DNA of 64,000 bases. Source: Streptomyces sp. NBC_01775. GTDB lineage: Bacteria > Actinomycetota > Actinomycetes > Streptomycetales > Streptomycetaceae. This document shows, piece after piece, positions 25,876 through 34,695 of the stretch; positions within the stretch are counted from its first letter, which is position 1, and every line of letters starts with the position of its first letter. A program made the position numbers and the translations under genes. The notes under the pieces were generated by a model. The model had not been told where the DNA came from and ran no database searches. It saw only the letters and a list, made by a program, of their open reading frames with translations. The stretch is from contig NZ_CP109104.1 of the NCBI RefSeq assembly GCF_035917675.1, forward strand, positions 8,432,001 through 8,496,000, in the 5' to 3' direction.

Positions 25876-27048
25876 CTACCGTGTGGGTGACGTGGACCTG
25901 CCGCGCTGCGGGGTGGTGTACGCCGTCGGCCGATGGCGCGGACTGCCCTGGGACGGCTGTGATGAGCCGCTGGTCGGCGGCAGGTAGGCGTGCGGCGGGC
26001 TCGAGGGCAGGTGGGCGTGCTGCGGGCGCTGGGGCAGGTAGGCGTTCGCGGCGGCTGCCCTCGAATTGGAGACGTGTGCCGGCTCGTTCCGCTGCCCGGG
26101 TCCCGCGTAGGGGCCGAGGTCTCCCTGGCCGTAGGCCGGGTGGATGTGCGGGGGCGTGGGAGCAGCGGGCTCCAGGGGCTGGAGCGGAAGGGGCTCTCGG
26201 CCTTGGTCCGCCTCTTGAACGGTGTTCGGCAGGCGAGGCTCTCGCTGACGCTCACCGAGGTGGGGGAGTGCTGCGGACGCCGCCGAGACGGCCAGTTGGC
26301 CAATGCTCTTGACCAGTTCGTTGTTGATGGAGGAACCGTAGGCGTAGCCGAAATATCCTCCGGCGGCCACAGAGGCCGCTCCCCATTGCAGGTATGTTCT
26401 GTTCTCGATTTTGACCATGTTGTGCGCCACGGTCAGGGCGTTCAGGCCGATGCCTCCTGCGACCAGGTACTTGTTCCCAGCAGCGTTGCCGATCCCCTGG
26501 AACCCGTAGGCGAACCCGGTGATGGCTCCGTCGACCTTCCGTGGGCTGTCGCTGTTCCGGTACCACTCCTGTGCCCGCTCGACCGAGGCCCGGATGGCCG
26601 CTCCGACCGTGGAGCCGTGTACGGGGCGCCAGGTCTGTGCCGCGGCGCTGTCCCCCCGTTCGAGTTGGGGTCCCTGGGCATACGGGCTCGGAAGCGCGGC
26701 CTCGGAAGCCTCCGGAGGCGCCACGGAGGAGAGAGGGGGCGTGCCGGTCGGCTCGCTCAGGTAGAAGTCGAGAAGTGAGTCGACGTCGCTGCCGGTCGAA
26801 CTGGTCGCACTGGTCGAACGGGCCGAATCAGCCGTGCTGGCCGACGCCCGGCGAGCGTTGTCGGAACCGTTGCCGGGATCGTCGTCGTTGCGGCCCAAGT
26901 GGCCCTCGTCCGCACGGCTGTTGTGTGACGTCGGCGCTGAGCTGCCGGGGTACTGGTCTCCGCGTACCTGGGTGGTGTGCGAGTTGAAGGCCGTGTCTGA
27001 GTTCCGTGCGCCCGGCATTCGTGCACGCTCTGTGTCGTTCGGCGTCAT
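25876..27048 (-). CDS. Large protein of unknown function with hydrophobic core between disordered arms
   Basis: 390 residues that I cannot assign. The first ~135 are Ser/Thr/Asp/Asn-rich and likely disordered, with DSLLDFYLSEPTGTPPLSS inside. Residues ~145-255 are compact and Gly/Ala-rich (FAYGFQGIGNAAGNKYLVAG, TYLQWGAASVAAGGYFGYAY), amphipathic to weakly membrane-like. The last ~135 are Pro/His/Gln/Ser-rich. No signal peptide is present. ATG 27048 follows GGAGGAGACCCGGC, a strong ribosome site. Codon usage is normal and the frame is long and unbroken, so it is surely a real gene. Neighbours are unrelated. The architecture resembles secreted effector-like or matrix proteins, but that is only a shape analogy. 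Confidence 0.8.
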   Translation of the reverse strand: MTPNDTERARMPGARNSDTAFNSHTTQVRGDQYPGSSAPTSHNSRADEGHLGRNDDDPGNGSDNARRASASTADSARSTSATSSTGSDVDSLLDFYLSEPTGTPPLSSVAPPEASEAALPSPYAQGPQLERGDSAAAQTWRPVHGSTVGAAIRASVERAQEWYRNSDSPRKVDGAITGFAYGFQGIGNAAGNKYLVAGGIGLNALTVAHNMVKIENRTYLQWGAASVAAGGYFGYAYGSSINNELVKSIGQLAVSAASAALPHLGERQREPRLPNTVQEADQGREPLPLQPLEPAAPTPPHIHPAYGQGDLGPYAGPGQRNEPAHVSNSRAAAANAYLPQRPQHAHLPSSPPHAYLPPTSGSSQPSQGSPRHRPTAYTTPQRGRSTSPTR

Positions 27049-27281
27049 GCCGGGTCTCCTCCTGGCCGACAGGGAGCCCTGTCGTTGTTGAAGGCGGCTT
27101 CGCGTTGGGCTCCCCGTTGAGCTGTGCGCTGGAAGTCGTCCGTACGAAGTGCGGGTGAGTCAGTTCGAGCCACTCCAGCGGAAGGTGATCGAACCCTTTC
27201 TGCCCGCGCTCCGTCGTGGCCCGGAGCACACCCTGCTGCTGTGCGGCGTGATCGATCGTCCGCGAGTGAGATGAAGAGCCC

Positions 27282-27377
27282 GTGACGGGGTGGCGTATCC
27301 GAGATGTCGATGCGCTGCGCGGCTTCGCGCTGCTACCGGATCTAATCGCAGTGCACCGGGCTTCAGCCCGGTGGTGA
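27282..27377 (+). pseudogene. DUF418 protein N-terminal fragment
   Basis: GTG 27282 gives TGWRIRDVDALRGFALL, the conserved N-terminus of DUF418 membrane proteins (RIRDVDALRGFALLGIL). It is cut after residue 17 by sequence containing an IS200/IS605-type end hairpin and stops at 27377. Confidence 0.6.
27354..27373. repeat. IS200/IS605-type end hairpin
   Basis: CACCGGGCTTCAGCCCGGTG: 9-bp stem, 2-nt loop. Hairpins of this shape mark the ends of IS200/IS605 elements, and one such element lies 4 kb away. No transposase is attached here. From 27378 to 27670 I see no complete gene; a minus-strand hydrophobic peptide (VGLFFAVLAIGFAVVTALHV) lacks a start codon. Confidence 0.55.
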
Positions 27378-27670
27378 TGAAGCGATTCTGAGAGGGTGGT
27401 TTGAGAGGGTTTTGGTGGGGATCGGACACCAAACCCCGACCAGTGCCACGTTGGGCGTGTCCACCGGAAACGAGCCCGCTTGCCTCCGCGGAAGGCCGGC
27501 GGCCGGCGGTCGTTATTCGCGGCAGCGGGGCGCGAAAAGTACGTGCAGGGCCGTGACGACGGCGAAGCCGATCGCCAGTACCGCGAAGAACAGGCCGACG
27601 GTGACCGCGGTGCCCCCACTCGTGAGGGGGAAAGGGGGTACACGCGATTGTGTGCGGCCTTGGTGGCGGT

Positions 27671-28564
27671 TCAGGCGGTCGAGGTGATCGCTTGGGTGAC
27701 GGCGGTGATCGCCGGGGTGGGGTGGCCGGAGAGGCGTGCCACGAGCACCCGGCGGATCTCGGGGGGTGCGCCCTCGACGCGCAGCAGGCTCACCCCGGGC
27801 GGCAGCACCGGTGAGAGCCGGGAGGGCACGGTGGTCACGCCGAAGCCGCCGGCGACCAGCTGGAGTTTCGTCAGCCAGTCGCGCGCGGAGTGGATGATGC
27901 GCGGCCGTCCGGGCAGGCCGGGCCAGACGCCGAGCAGCGGCTCAGAGCTTGATGACGGGGTGGCGATCCATGCGGCGTCGACCAGTTCGTCGACGTGCGC
28001 CGTGGTGCGTCCGGCGAACTCTCCGGTCGATGGCACCGCCACGGCCAGTTCGGTGTCCGCGACGGCCTCGAGGTGCAGGCGCGGCGAGTCGCCGTCGAAG
28101 GGCCGGTGGGGTGGGCGAGACGTCAGTACGGCGAGGTCGAGCGAGCCCGCGCGCAGCGCCCGGATCAGGGAGGGCGTGGTGCCCTCGCGGGTGGTGACCG
28201 TGATCTGCGGGTCGGCCGCCGCGAGGTGTACGAGTGCGGCGGGCAGGATCGCCGAGCCCGCGCTCAGGACTACCCCGAGCCGCACCAGTTCGGTCCGCGG
28301 GACGGTGCCGGTGAGCTCACGCTCGGCCGCTGCGAGCGAGGCGAGGACCGTGTGGGCGTGCCGCAGCAGGGTCAAGCCGGCGGGAGTGAGCCGCACCCCG
28401 TCCGGGCGGCGCTCGAACAGGGTGGCGCCGGTGCTGTGTTCGAGAGCGGCGGCCTGGCGTGAGACGGCCGACTGCGTGTAGCCGAGGCGGGCAGCTGCCG
28501 CGGTGAAGCTGCCGGACTCAGCGATCTGCCGCAGGACCCGCAGTCCCGTGCTGGAGATGTCCAT
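27671..28564 (-). CDS. LysR-family transcriptional regulator
   Basis: 297 residues from ATG 28564 (MDISSTGLRVLRQIAESGSF). The HTH with AAARLGYTQSAVSRQAAALE spans residues 1-60, and the effector domain is of normal length with VRLGVVLSAGSAILPAALV and LDLAVLTSRPP. An alternative start six residues upstream exists at 28582. It is divergent from the dehydrogenase at 28666 with a 101-bp shared promoter region, the standard LysR arrangement, so it probably controls that gene. Confidence 0.92.
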   Translation of the reverse strand: MDISSTGLRVLRQIAESGSFTAAAARLGYTQSAVSRQAAALEHSTGATLFERRPDGVRLTPAGLTLLRHAHTVLASLAAAERELTGTVPRTELVRLGVVLSAGSAILPAALVHLAAADPQITVTTREGTTPSLIRALRAGSLDLAVLTSRPPHRPFDGDSPRLHLEAVADTELAVAVPSTGEFAGRTTAHVDELVDAAWIATPSSSSEPLLGVWPGLPGRPRIIHSARDWLTKLQLVAGGFGVTTVPSRLSPVLPPGVSLLRVEGAPPEIRRVLVARLSGHPTPAITAVTQAITSTA

Positions 28565-28665
28565 GCGGGTTACGCATACCATAGATGCCGAACTCTCGCT
28601 TTCCGCATGCTCGTCCCGCTCCTAGTGTTGATCTCAAGAGCACGGACGAACACGGAGGTCATCAC

Positions 28666-29754
28666 GTGCGAGCAGCAGTTCTGACGCGGTTCGGCGCCCC
28701 CCTCACGGTGCGGGAGGTGCCCGACCCCGAGGCCGGGGGCGGTGAGGTGGTGGTCGAGGTCCTCGCCGCCAGCGTGGCGCCCTACGCGGCCGAAGTCTTC
28801 AGCGGCAAGCGGAAATACCCCCTTGTCCCTCCTGTCGTGCCCGGTGTCGGTGGAGTGGGGCGGATCCTCCACGTCGGCCCGGACGCCACCCGGCTGCGGG
28901 TCGGCGACCTGGTGTGGTGCGACTCGACGGTGCGCTCGCGGGACGACGCCCTGACTCCCGACATCACGCTCCAGGGCTGGAGTGCGCGCGGCGAGGGCGG
29001 CGCGCTGCTCGCCGAGTACCTGCACGACGGCGCGTTCGCCGAGCTCATGCGGGTCCCGACGGAGAACGTCTTTCCGCTGCCCGCCGCGGCCGGGGAGGAT
29101 CCGGCCCGCTGGGCCGCGCTCACCGTGCACACCATCTCCTACGGCGGGCTGCTGGCAGGCGGGCTCGCGGCCGGCGAGACCCTGCTCGTCAGCGGGGCCA
29201 CCGGCAACCTCGGCAGCAGCGCGGTCGCGGTCGCGCTCGCGATGGGCGCGGGCCGCGTGGTCGCCCCCGGCCGCAACAAGGCCGCGCTCGACCTCCTCGC
29301 CGACCGGTTCGGCCCGCGTCTGCGCCCGGTCCCGCTGACCGGGGACGAGGCCACCGACCGCGCGGCGATGTCCGCGGCGGCCGACGGCCCGATCGACATG
29401 GTGATCGATCTGCTCCCGCCGAGCGCACCCAGCTCGGCCTCGCGTGCGGCGGCCGTGACCGTGCGCGAGTACGGCCGGGTCGTTCTCATGGGCGGCGTCG
29501 GCATGCTCGGTGGCGACGACCTCGCACTTCCGTACCCATGGATCATGCGCAACTCGATCACCGTGCGCGGGCAGTGGATGTACCCGCGCACAGCCAATGT
29601 CGGCATCATCCGGCTCCTCGCCTCGGGCGCTTTGGATCTCGCCCCCGAACGGGTCCGGCCGTTCGACCTCAATGCCGTCAACGACGCCATCACGTACGCC
29701 GCCGCGCACGGTGGCCCGTTCGACCGCACCAGCCTTACCCCATCGGCTGGCTGA
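28666..29754 (+). CDS. Zinc-type medium-chain dehydrogenase/quinone oxidoreductase-like
   Basis: 362 residues from GTG 28666, which sits 7 nt after GGAGG; the frame is open further upstream to 28585 but with no ribosome site. The fold is that of medium-chain dehydrogenases: a GroES-like domain (VREVPDPEAGGGEVVVEVLA, VPGVGGVGRI) and Rossmann motif SGATGNLGSSAV for NADP. The catalytic-zinc Cys/His ligands are not apparent, pointing to the quinone-oxidoreductase/enoyl-reductase branch. The likely role is reduction of enones or quinones in the cytoplasm. Divergent LysR neighbour is the probable activator. Confidence 0.87.
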   Translation: MRAAVLTRFGAPLTVREVPDPEAGGGEVVVEVLAASVAPYAAEVFSGKRKYPLVPPVVPGVGGVGRILHVGPDATRLRVGDLVWCDSTVRSRDDALTPDITLQGWSARGEGGALLAEYLHDGAFAELMRVPTENVFPLPAAAGEDPARWAALTVHTISYGGLLAGGLAAGETLLVSGATGNLGSSAVAVALAMGAGRVVAPGRNKAALDLLADRFGPRLRPVPLTGDEATDRAAMSAAADGPIDMVIDLLPPSAPSSASRAAAVTVREYGRVVLMGGVGMLGGDDLALPYPWIMRNSITVRGQWMYPRTANVGIIRLLASGALDLAPERVRPFDLNAVNDAITYAAAHGGPFDRTSLTPSAG

Positions 29755-29790
29755 CAAAGCCCACTGATCCCCACCACGGGGCTCGGCCGG

Positions 29791-30189
29791 TTACTGCTTC
29801 CTGGCGAAGCTGCCGGTGTCGACCTCGGTGAGGATGCCGAGTTTGACCAGGCGTTTCAACTTGGCTCGGGTGCCTTCAACGTTCTTCGGCAGCAGTTTGT
29901 GGTCGAGGGCTTCGCAGACGTCCTTGGCCCGCAGCGATCCGGTCGCCTCGTTGAAGACGGCGAGGATGCGAGGGTAGTCAGGGTGCTCGGGCAGGTCCGG
30001 TGGGACGGCCGGAAGTCGGTCGGCAAGGCCAGTGACGGTCTTCCGAGTGATCGCGAGGTGCTCAAGGTGCGTCTCGGCCTCCCGCAGCCGGGTCTGCAGT
30101 TCGCCGATCTGCGCGCGGAGGTCGTCGGCCTGCGCTCGGGCGGCGTTCTCCTGGACGTCCAGCGCGTCGAGCAGGGTCTCAATGTTCAT
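29791..30189 (-). CDS. IS5-associated coiled-coil/wHTH accessory protein
   Basis: 132 residues. An N-terminal coiled coil (residues 10-55, DDLRAQIGELQTRLREAETH) is followed by a winged-helix-like C-terminal half (LRAKDVCEALDHKLLPKNVE, LKRLVKLGILTE). Proteins of this type often follow IS5-type transposases in Streptomyces. Here the start overlaps the transposase stop (ATGA), so it is translated from the same mRNA. It may regulate or bind transposon DNA; the function is not known to me. Confidence 0.75.
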   Translation of the reverse strand: MNIETLLDALDVQENAARAQADDLRAQIGELQTRLREAETHLEHLAITRKTVTGLADRLPAVPPDLPEHPDYPRILAVFNEATGSLRAKDVCEALDHKLLPKNVEGTRAKLKRLVKLGILTEVDTGSFARKQ

Positions 30190-31034
30190 GGGGTCACCGC
30201 CTGCGATTCGCGCCAGGTAGGAGCGTTCGCGCCGGCGAGGCGGCGGATCATGACGTGGGACATCGCCCAGTAGACGCGAGAGGCGGACGACGATGGGCGG
30301 TGCTCATAGTCACGGACCAGACGCCGGTGCAGTATCAAGATCCCGTACGTCTGCTCGACCCTCCACCGCTTCGGCTGCGGCACGAACCCCTTGTCCTGCG
30401 GGTTGCGTTCGACGATCTCGACGTCGATCCCCAGGCCGGCGCCATGCAGGACCACCTGGTTCTTGAAGCCCTGGTCAACCAGCGCCTTGCGGACATTTCC
30501 GCCGGCGTGCTCGGCGACCTGGTCCAGCAGGATGATGCCCACGGTGTTGTCGTGCGTGTTCGCGGCGAGGACGACGATCGCGATGACCAGGCCGAGGACG
30601 TCCACGGCCAGTCCGCGCTTGCGGCCCGGCACCCGCTTGGCGGGATCCCGGCCGGTCGTGGCGGCGGGGACCCCGGCGGCCGCATGGACACTCTGGGTGT
30701 CCAGCACCACCAGCGTCGGGTCCTCTGACCGACGGGCCCGCTCGCGGACCTGGCAGCACAGGAGTTCATGGATGACCTGGTCGGTTCCGTCGTCCCGCCA
30801 GGTGGCGAAGTAGTAGTACGTCGCACTCTTCTGGGGAAGATCGTGCGGGAGATAGGCCCACTGGCAGCCGGTCCGCCCCTGATAGAGGATCGCGTTAACG
30901 ATCTCCCGCAACTCGTAGGCGCCCTGATGGCCACTGACTGAACGGTGCCGGTCCTTCCACGCGGTGATCACCGGCTCAATCCACGACCACTGCTCGTCCG
31001 ATAAGTCACTCGGATACGGCTTGCGTTCACTCAC
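30186..31034 (-). CDS. IS5-family transposase
   Basis: 282 residues from GTG 31034 (VSERKPYPSDLSDEQWSWIE, the typical start); the frame opens further up to 31094. Catalytic DDE residues are Asp in LVVLDTQSVH, Asp in ALVDQGFKN and Glu in VEIVERNPQDKGF. The reading frame is intact and full length. It is coupled to the accessory gene at 29791. I could not define matching terminal inverted repeats, so the element ends (roughly 29760 and 31130) are uncertain. Confidence 0.88.
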   Translation of the reverse strand: MSERKPYPSDLSDEQWSWIEPVITAWKDRHRSVSGHQGAYELREIVNAILYQGRTGCQWAYLPHDLPQKSATYYYFATWRDDGTDQVIHELLCCQVRERARRSEDPTLVVLDTQSVHAAAGVPAATTGRDPAKRVPGRKRGLAVDVLGLVIAIVVLAANTHDNTVGIILLDQVAEHAGGNVRKALVDQGFKNQVVLHGAGLGIDVEIVERNPQDKGFVPQPKRWRVEQTYGILILHRRLVRDYEHRPSSSASRVYWAMSHVMIRRLAGANAPTWRESQAVTP

Positions 31035-31202
31035 CCCGCCACCCCAACAGACCGCAGGCGGCGGACCATTGGATTCCGTCCACACCCACACCATCAGGCG
31101 ACCACAGAACCACTTACAGGGTCACGAACCGCCCTCTGAGAACTGCTCTGACCTTCGCTGTGTGCGTGGATCTGCGCTGTTGGCCTCGGCCGCGGTGGAG
31201 GA

Positions 31203-31619
31203 TCAGACGGGTTGGTTCTGCTGCTCGATGTACTGCTTCACGATCGACAGTGGAGCCCCAGCGGCCGACCCGGCGAAGTAGGAGCCGGACCACAGCCGCT
31301 GTGCCCGCCAGTAGTGCCGGACCAGTTCCGGATACTCCTTTCGGAGTCTGCGGGAGCTGACGCCCTTGAGGCTGTTGACCAGCTTGGACAGGGCGACTTT
31401 CGGTGGGAAGTTCACGAGTAGGTGGACGTGGTTGTTCTCGCCGTTGAACTCGGCCAGCTCGCATTCGAAGTCGGCGCAGACGGCCCGCATGATCTCTTCC
31501 ATGCGCGTCAAGTGGGCCTCCTTGAAGACCTTGTGCCGGTACTTCGTCACAAAAACCAAGTGTGCGTGAAGGACGAAGGCACAGTGTCTGTCAGTGCGAA
31601 TGTTCTGATACTCAGCTAT
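31203..31619 (-). CDS. tnpA: IS200/IS605 TnpA (Y1 HUH transposase), start codon lost
   Basis: Single-strand transposase with HUH motif NHVHLLV, fold-defining VFVTKYRHKVF and catalytic Tyr in SIVKQYIEQQ. The family N-terminus AEYQNIRTDRHCAFVLHAHL is encoded to 31614. The expected initiator codon (31619-31617) is ATA rather than ATG, and no other start precedes the conserved part. A TTG at 31559 would give only 118 residues lacking the first strand. It therefore may be inactive or poorly translated. It is divergent from the broken tnpB at 31645, the classic IS605 layout. Confidence 0.8.
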   Translation of the reverse strand: MAEYQNIRTDRHCAFVLHAHLVFVTKYRHKVFKEAHLTRMEEIMRAVCADFECELAEFNGENNHVHLLVNFPPKVALSKLVNSLKGVSSRRLRKEYPELVRHYWRAQRLWSGSYFAGSAAGAPLSIVKQYIEQQNQPV

Positions 31620-31644
31620 AGCCCCATTTAGTAGCGTGATCGGT

Positions 31645-32613
31645 ATGCAGTTGAGGTACAGCTTCCGCCTGTATCCGAACGGTCCTCAGCGCACGGCGCT
31701 GGCCGGGGCGTTCGGGTGTGCGCGGGTGGTCTGCAACGATGCGCTCCGCGCCCGTGAGACCGCCCGCGCCGCAGGTGATCACGGCCGGCGGGGACCTGTC
31801 CCTGCCGAAGATCGGTGACGTGCGGGTCAAGTGGTCCCGCAACCTCCCCTCCATGCCGTCCACGGTGACCGTGATCAAAGACGCTGCCGGGAGATACTTT
31901 GCGAGCTTTGTCGTGGAGACCGAACCCGTCACGGCGGCCGAGGCAGACGGGGTTGTCGGCATCGACCTTGGGCTGGGGCACTTCGCCGTCCTGTCCGACG
32001 GCACGAAGATCGACGCCCCCGCTTCCTGCGCCGGGCCGAGAAGAAACTCAAGAGGGAACAGCGCCGCCTGTCCCGCAAGGCCAAGGGCTCGAAGAACAGG
32101 GAGAAGGCCCGCATCAAGGTCGCTGGTGCTCACGCGCAGGTTGCTGACGCACGGCGCGAGTTCCACCATCAGCTCTCCACCCGGATCATCCGCGAGAACC
32201 AAGCGGTCGCGGTGGAGGACCTGGCGGTGAAGGGGCTCGCCCGTACGCGCCTGGCCAAGTCCGTCCACGACGCGGGATGGTCCGCGTTCGTGGCGATGCT
32301 GGAGTACAAGGCCGCGAAGTTCGGCCGCGGCTTCCTCCGCATCGGACGGTTCGAGCCGACCTCCCAGCTCTGCTCGCAGTGCGGCGTCAAGGACGGCCCC
32401 AAGCCCCTCCACATCCGCGTATGGGAATGCGGGGCCTGCGGAGCCCTCCTGGATCGGGACATCAACGCGGCGGTCAACATCGCCAAGGCCGCCGGACTGG
32501 CGGCGTCAGCCTGTGGAGCGCAGGTAAGACCGGTACAACTACCGGCACAGCGCGATGAAACAGGAACCCACCGAGACGGTCACACGACCGTGGTAGGAAT
32601 CACCTCCCTTTAG
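31645..32613 (+). pseudogene. tnpB: IS605-type TnpB, frameshifted with internal deletion
   Basis: MQLRYSFRLYPNGPQRTALA begins a normal TnpB, followed by AFGCARVVCND. The frame is lost after about 45 residues and a segment of roughly 80 residues is missing. It resumes in a second frame with LPKIGDVRVKWSRNLPSMPS and the RuvC Asp in VVGIDLGLGHF, then a third frame carries RRAEKKLKREQRRLSRKAKG, the Glu-bearing VEDLAVKGLA and the zinc finger CSQCG...CGACG, then DRDINAAVNI with the last Asp. All catalytic residues remain but in different frames, so no functional guide-RNA nuclease can be made. Confidence 0.88.
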
Positions 32614-32725
32614 GGCGGTGAGCGGAAGTCAATGAACTTGGAAGGGCGATGTCGGAGGAAGCAAATCCCCCCGGTGGGCACGAGAGGTGGCCCTTTGTCA
32701 GGCGCTCCGGAAGGACCGTCGGCAC

Positions 32726-32974
32726 TCACCACTTGAAGGTCTTCCACTCCTGTAGGGGGATGCAGCCCTCCGTGGTGTCCCAGCAACGGTCGGCCCATGT
32801 CTCGGACACCATCACCGGGCGACTCGACACGAGGTCACCAGCCCGCTGGGCCCGAAGCACCAGCCCAAGCTGCGCCGAGCACGGATCGGCGCACTGTGAG
32901 TACCGCAATTCCTTGTTGTGCGTCTCAAGGTAGTCGAGGAACTGATCCTCCGGGCGTGATGGCACCTGACCCAC
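32726..32974 (-). CDS. Orphan small reading frame, unknown
   Basis: 82 residues from GTG 32974 ([20 protein letters not shown] to LQEWKTFKW), with several Cys and Trp residues giving a protein-like composition. I do not recognise it. Its 5' end abuts an ISAs1 remnant, so it is probably the surviving C-terminus of a longer interrupted gene. Confidence 0.3.
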   Translation of the reverse strand: MGQVPSRPEDQFLDYLETHNKELRYSQCADPCSAQLGLVLRAQRAGDLVSSRPVMVSETWADRCWDTTEGCIPLQEWKTFKW

Positions 32975-32984
32975 GAGGCCCAGC

Positions 32985-33329
32985 CCGTGTCCCGCACGTG
33001 GTGCAGGCCTTGATCTGCCAGTGCGAGCGGATCATGTTCGCGAGCTGGGCGGGAGTGGCCTGCCCGGCACTCAGGCTGGTGACCGCGTAGACGGTCTTGA
33101 TGCTGGCCTTGCCGCTCTTGCGGTGCAGGCGGCGCCGCTTGAGCTGAACGGCCTGGCGGGCGCCGGGGAAGAGCAGGTTGTTCACGGTGCACACCTTGAT
33201 GCGGCGGATCTCGCCACGGCCGTGACCGCTCTCTCGGATGCGGCTCTGGAGCGGAATCCGCTGCCGGGGAAGGGCTTTGAGCTGCTTGCGGAGGAATCGA
33301 GCTCCAACCGCCGTGACCCCAGCCATCAA
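32985..33329 (-). pseudogene. ISAs1-family transposase fragment
   Basis: The minus strand reads [20 protein letters not shown], then [20 protein letters not shown] and [12 protein letters not shown]. These are hallmark ISAs1 C-terminal motifs. It breaks by a frameshift after HWQIKALHHVRDT and joins unrelated sequence. The N-terminal two thirds are absent. Confidence 0.8.
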
Positions 33330-33335
33330 AGATCT

Positions 33336-33770
33336 CTACAGCTCGGCGTGGCGGGCCAGAGCGCCCACGACGTTGCGCATGCTTCGGTTGAGGTACCACT
33401 CCCATAGCCGGCTCAGGAAGGGAAGCGTGGGCGTGAACGTGGCCCGCCACCGGATGTCGGTTCCCTCGCGTGGCAGGGGGGTGAGGGAGATGTCCGCCCG
33501 GTATTCACGCATTCCGACGAGCCGGAGCGCGATGTAGCTCAGACCTCGGTCCGGGACGACGTCCACGATCTCGATGTCGGTCTGGATCCGACCCTTGCGC
33601 AGCGCCCAAGCGGTGCCGGTTTCTGCCGGTCCCTGTCCTTCGGATGACGAAGGGATCGCTTCGACCGAGTCGAAAGGCTGCCATCGTGTCCAGGTCGGAA
33701 TATCCAGCAACCGTCGCTGGATCGTCGAGGGCGCCGCATTGGATCGCGCACTCACGTCATAGCTGGGCAC
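33336..33770 (-). CDS. SRPBCC-family (polyketide-cyclase-like) protein
   Basis: 144 residues from GTG 33770 (VPSYDVSARSNAAPSTIQRR). The pattern fits the helix-grip fold of SRPBCC proteins: an N-terminal strand with small hydrophobics, DIPTWTRWQPFDSVEAI, a central beta sheet (IVDVVPDRGLSYIALRL, ISLTPLPREGTDIRWRATF) and a long C-terminal helix (FLSRLWEWYLNRSMRNVVGA). Members bind lipids or aromatic metabolites, and most of this size are uncharacterised. A weak GAGAG precedes the start. The upstream region 33771-34003 contains a direct repeat of CCCAATTGC near 33970-33990 and no gene. Confidence 0.75.
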   Translation of the reverse strand: MPSYDVSARSNAAPSTIQRRLLDIPTWTRWQPFDSVEAIPSSSEGQGPAETGTAWALRKGRIQTDIEIVDVVPDRGLSYIALRLVGMREYRADISLTPLPREGTDIRWRATFTPTLPFLSRLWEWYLNRSMRNVVGALARHAEL

Positions 33771-34003
33771 GTGGTTCTCTCGATTCAGGTCGGTGGTGTC
33801 CGGCGTGACGGGTTCAAGGGCCCGGGGCAGCGGGTCACTTCGCGTCGGAAAGGGGGATCGCCGGCCTAGGCGCGAAGTTGCAGTCGGGGTGACCGCAGCC
33901 GGGTGACCGAGGAGACAGTAGGTCAAGCGAGCACACCCGGGATCAGGCACTCCGCCCTTCCGTCTGGCCCAATTGCCTCTGACCCAATTGCGCCTGGGTA
34001 ACT

Positions 34004-34030
34004 CATCAAGTCAGATATTTGCACTTGATG
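34004..34030. promoter_or_regulatory. Inverted repeat upstream of NAD-binding protein
   Basis: CATCAAGT-N11-ACTTGATG, perfect 8-bp arms, 31 nt before ATG 34061. It is in operator position. No intact dedicated regulator is adjacent; the nearest is the truncated LysR at 34696-35084. Confidence 0.6.
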
Positions 34031-34060
34031 TTAAGCGAGGAGCTTCCTAGCGTTCTCGGC

Positions 34061-34669
34061 ATGAACCTCACCGTCCTCGCGGCCTCCGGCAAGGCCGGAA
34101 TCGCCCTCACCCGACAGGCGCTGCGACGTGGTCACACCGTGACCGCCATCGCGCGTGATCCCGAGCGGATCGCTCTGCCCGACTCCCCGAACCTGCGCAA
34201 GGTGGCGGGCGACGTGAACGACGCGGCCGGTATCGCCGCCGTCGTGGACGGGGATTCCGTAGTCCTGTCCGCGCTCGGCACGGACCGGGCCGGGATTCTC
34301 CTGACCGGCGCCCGGGCCGTGGTCGCCGCCGGCCCGCGGCGCGTCGTCTGGCTCGGTGCCTACGGCACGGGCAAGTCTGCCGAAGTGGCGGGGGAGGGCG
34401 CGGGCGTGCTCGCCGAGGCGCTGGGCGACCGGCTCGCGGACAAGGTCGAGGCCGACAACACCGTTCTCGCGGCCGGGGGCACCGTCTTCCACGCCGGGAT
34501 GCTCGCCGACGGGCCGGAAAGTCCCCGTCGGCGCACGGTCGGCCTGGAGGCCGCGCCGCCCTTCGACCTCGGTGCGAAGGTCAGCCGGGAGACCGTCGCC
34601 GCGGCGATGCTCGACGAGGCCGAGGTGCGTGATTATCCCGGTTCCGTGGCTCTGCCCCTGGCGCAGTAG
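34061..34669 (+). CDS. NAD(P)-binding atypical SDR (NmrA-like)
   Basis: 202 residues from ATG 34061 (MNLTVLAASGKAGIALTRQA, the usual start of this group); an in-frame TTG at 34019 would add 14 residues. The Rossmann motif is ASGKAG. RKVAGDVNDAAGIAAVVDGD and SVVLSALGTD follow the atypical SDR pattern, without the YxxxK catalytic pair. Such proteins are NADPH sensors or reductases; the role here is unknown. Its promoter region holds the palindrome at 34004-34030. Confidence 0.8.
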   Translation: MNLTVLAASGKAGIALTRQALRRGHTVTAIARDPERIALPDSPNLRKVAGDVNDAAGIAAVVDGDSVVLSALGTDRAGILLTGARAVVAAGPRRVVWLGAYGTGKSAEVAGEGAGVLAEALGDRLADKVEADNTVLAAGGTVFHAGMLADGPESPRRRTVGLEAAPPFDLGAKVSRETVAAAMLDEAEVRDYPGSVALPLAQ

Positions 34670-34695
34670 GCGGGACAAGGGGGCAGGCGGAGTAG

